Program-made: the position numbers and the translations under genes
The notes under the pieces: model-generated
Told to the model about the DNA's origin: nothing
The model's input: the letters and a program-made list of their open reading frames with translations, nothing else
The model's database searches: none
From: an uncultured Ruminiclostridium sp.
GTDB taxonomy: Bacteria; Bacillota; Clostridia; Oscillospirales; Ruminococcaceae
Assembly: GCA_947627695.1 (NCBI GenBank)
Contig: CANQXF010000001.1
Location: 124,001-188,000, forward strand
Reading direction: 5' to 3'
DNA length: 64,000 bases
Part shown: piece after piece, positions 63,350 to 64,000 of the stretch
Numbering within the stretch: the first letter of the stretch is position 1
Layout of the letters: every line of letters begins with the position of its first letter

Positions 63350-63784
63350 TCAAAACATCTTTTTCAGCTTTTCACAGAGAATTTTTGCGTCGTTTTCAGT
63401 CCTCACAAGGATAAAGACCGTATCGTCGCCCGCTATCGTTCCCACGACGTAATCGGGATTCATAATATCAAAGGCGGCACAGGCGGCGTTTGCAAGTCCT
63501 GAATGGCATTTTATGCAAACAATGTTCATAGCGTGATCTACGCTGATTATTGCCTGCTGGAATATGGTGTCAAAATTCTTTTTATTTTGCGTTGCCTGTG
63601 AATAACAGTTTATGCCGTCGGCGTTTATTCCCTTTTCGATATTGAGCTCGCTCATATCTCTGGAAACGGTCGCCTGCGTCACCTTATAGCCGCGCTTGGC
63701 AAGAGCCTCTATCAGCATTTCCTGATTTTCGATAGGGCGTTCCTTTATCAAGGAAAGAATTTCAGCCTGTCTTTTTTTCTTCAT
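63350..63784 (-). CDS. argR: Arginine repressor
   Basis: ArgR is a hexameric repressor of arginine synthesis and activator of catabolism. The 144 residues show the N-terminal winged helix (about 1-65, NQEMLIEALAKRGYKVTQATVSRDMSEL) and the C-terminal arginine-binding domain with VGTIAGDDTVFILV. It lies between NAD kinase and recN. Confidence 0.95.
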   Translation of the reverse strand: MKKKRQAEILSLIKERPIENQEMLIEALAKRGYKVTQATVSRDMSELNIEKGINADGINCYSQATQNKKNFDTIFQQAIISVDHAMNIVCIKCHSGLANAACAAFDIMNPDYVVGTIAGDDTVFILVRTENDAKILCEKLKKMF

Positions 63785-63797
63785 AATAAAATTTCCG

Positions 63798-64000
63798 TTA
63801 CTTTATGGGCGTCATCAGCTTGTTGTGTACTGAACCGTAAAAGCTGTTGCCGTCTATATCTATCAGTTTCAATCTCAATTTTGAGCGTTTGACCGTTATG
63901 GTGTCCTCGGGGAACATTTCAGTTGAGTCGCCGCCGTCCACCGATATGAATACGCTGCTGTTTTCATACGCAACGTAATGTGCCTTTATAGGCAGTTCAG
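63798..64000 (-). CDS. nadK: NAD kinase, C-terminal end (5' part beyond window)
   Basis: The frame is open on the minus strand from the window edge to a TAA at 63798. The visible 66 codons end with VFISVDGG, DTITVKRSKLRLKLID, and FYGSVHNKL, matching the C-terminus of NAD kinase, which makes NADP from NAD. The catalytic GGDG loop is outside the window. The order nadK-argR-recN is conserved in Firmicutes and supports the call. Confidence 0.85.
   Translation of the reverse strand, partial: ELPIKAHYVAYENSSVFISVDGGDSTEMFPEDTITVKRSKLRLKLIDIDGNSFYGSVHNKLMTPIK

Noticed and set aside
1-64000. Search for mobile elements, tRNA/rRNA, CRISPR and defence islands
   Set aside because: Both strands are packed with syntenic core genes; I saw no transposase, integrase, direct-repeat arrays or tRNA cloverleaf.

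Overview
The window is a compact, gene-dense piece of a chromosome from a low-GC Gram-positive bacterium. I infer a member of the Clostridia, most likely a Ruminococcus-like Oscillospirales. The reasons are the cortex/spore genes yabP and yabQ next to divIC, a tepA-ylzJ pair upstream of a spoIIIE/ftsK translocase, the sepF-ylmH-divIVA cluster, a split transketolase, the hprK-murB-rapZ-whiA-dnaE-pfkA order, and SD-led genes with occasional TTG/GTG starts. I see no rRNA, tRNA, CRISPR array, insertion sequence, prophage or toxin-antitoxin module. Nearly everything is housekeeping, and most genes lie on the minus strand in long operons.

Layout. (1) 1-3.8 kb, plus strand: the end of aroB, then aroA, aroC and a DUF4364 gene, converging on (2) 3.8-9.9 kb, minus strand: tepA, ylzJ, uppP, spoIIIE/ftsK, a ComEC-like metallo-beta-lactamase protein and DUF3006. 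(3) 10-11 kb, plus: a lone gene that looks like a degenerate homocitrate-synthase-type barrel. (4) 11-13.7 kb, minus: mazG-hup-rqcP-yabP-yabQ-divIC. (5) 13.8-16.6 kb, plus: a large cytoplasmic GH3 glycosidase. (6) 16.6-26.7 kb, minus: a pyrimidine operon pyrC-pyrF-carA-carB-membrane protein-pyrK-pyrD, followed by a histidine phosphatase and a YtaF/MntP-like membrane protein. (7) 26.8-36.5 kb, minus: hfq, an HlyD-like adaptor, yggS, sepF, ylmH, divIVA, lspA, rluD, a HAD phosphatase, a methyltransferase fused to a pyrophosphatase-like domain, and two transketolase halves ending at a terminator. (8) 36.6-44.1 kb, minus: miaB-ylbF-mutS-mutL-miaA. (9) 44.1-48.1 kb, minus: prmA, a 52-residue membrane microprotein, recD2, comF. 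(10) 48.2-50.3 kb, minus: a DUF3795 gene, then a tetrahydrofolate riboswitch, folT and proC. (11) 50.4-60.4 kb, minus: hprK, a PHP hydrolase, ROK glucokinase, murB, rapZ, whiA, dnaE, pfkA. (12) 60.4-64 kb, minus: the end of NAD kinase, then argR, recN and ahcY.

Together the genes cover aromatic and pyrimidine synthesis, cell division and envelope lipid recycling, tRNA modification and mismatch repair, sporulation, folate uptake, and carbon control with glycolysis. The strongest regulatory finding is the THF riboswitch ahead of folT. The most unusual proteins are the methyltransferase-pyrophosphatase fusion, the pseudo-homocitrate-synthase, the GH3 enzyme with a trefoil-like insertion, and the pyrimidine-operon membrane protein. 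No stretch over 300 bases lacks a gene or identified element. I did not find a convincing wholly new multi-gene system.
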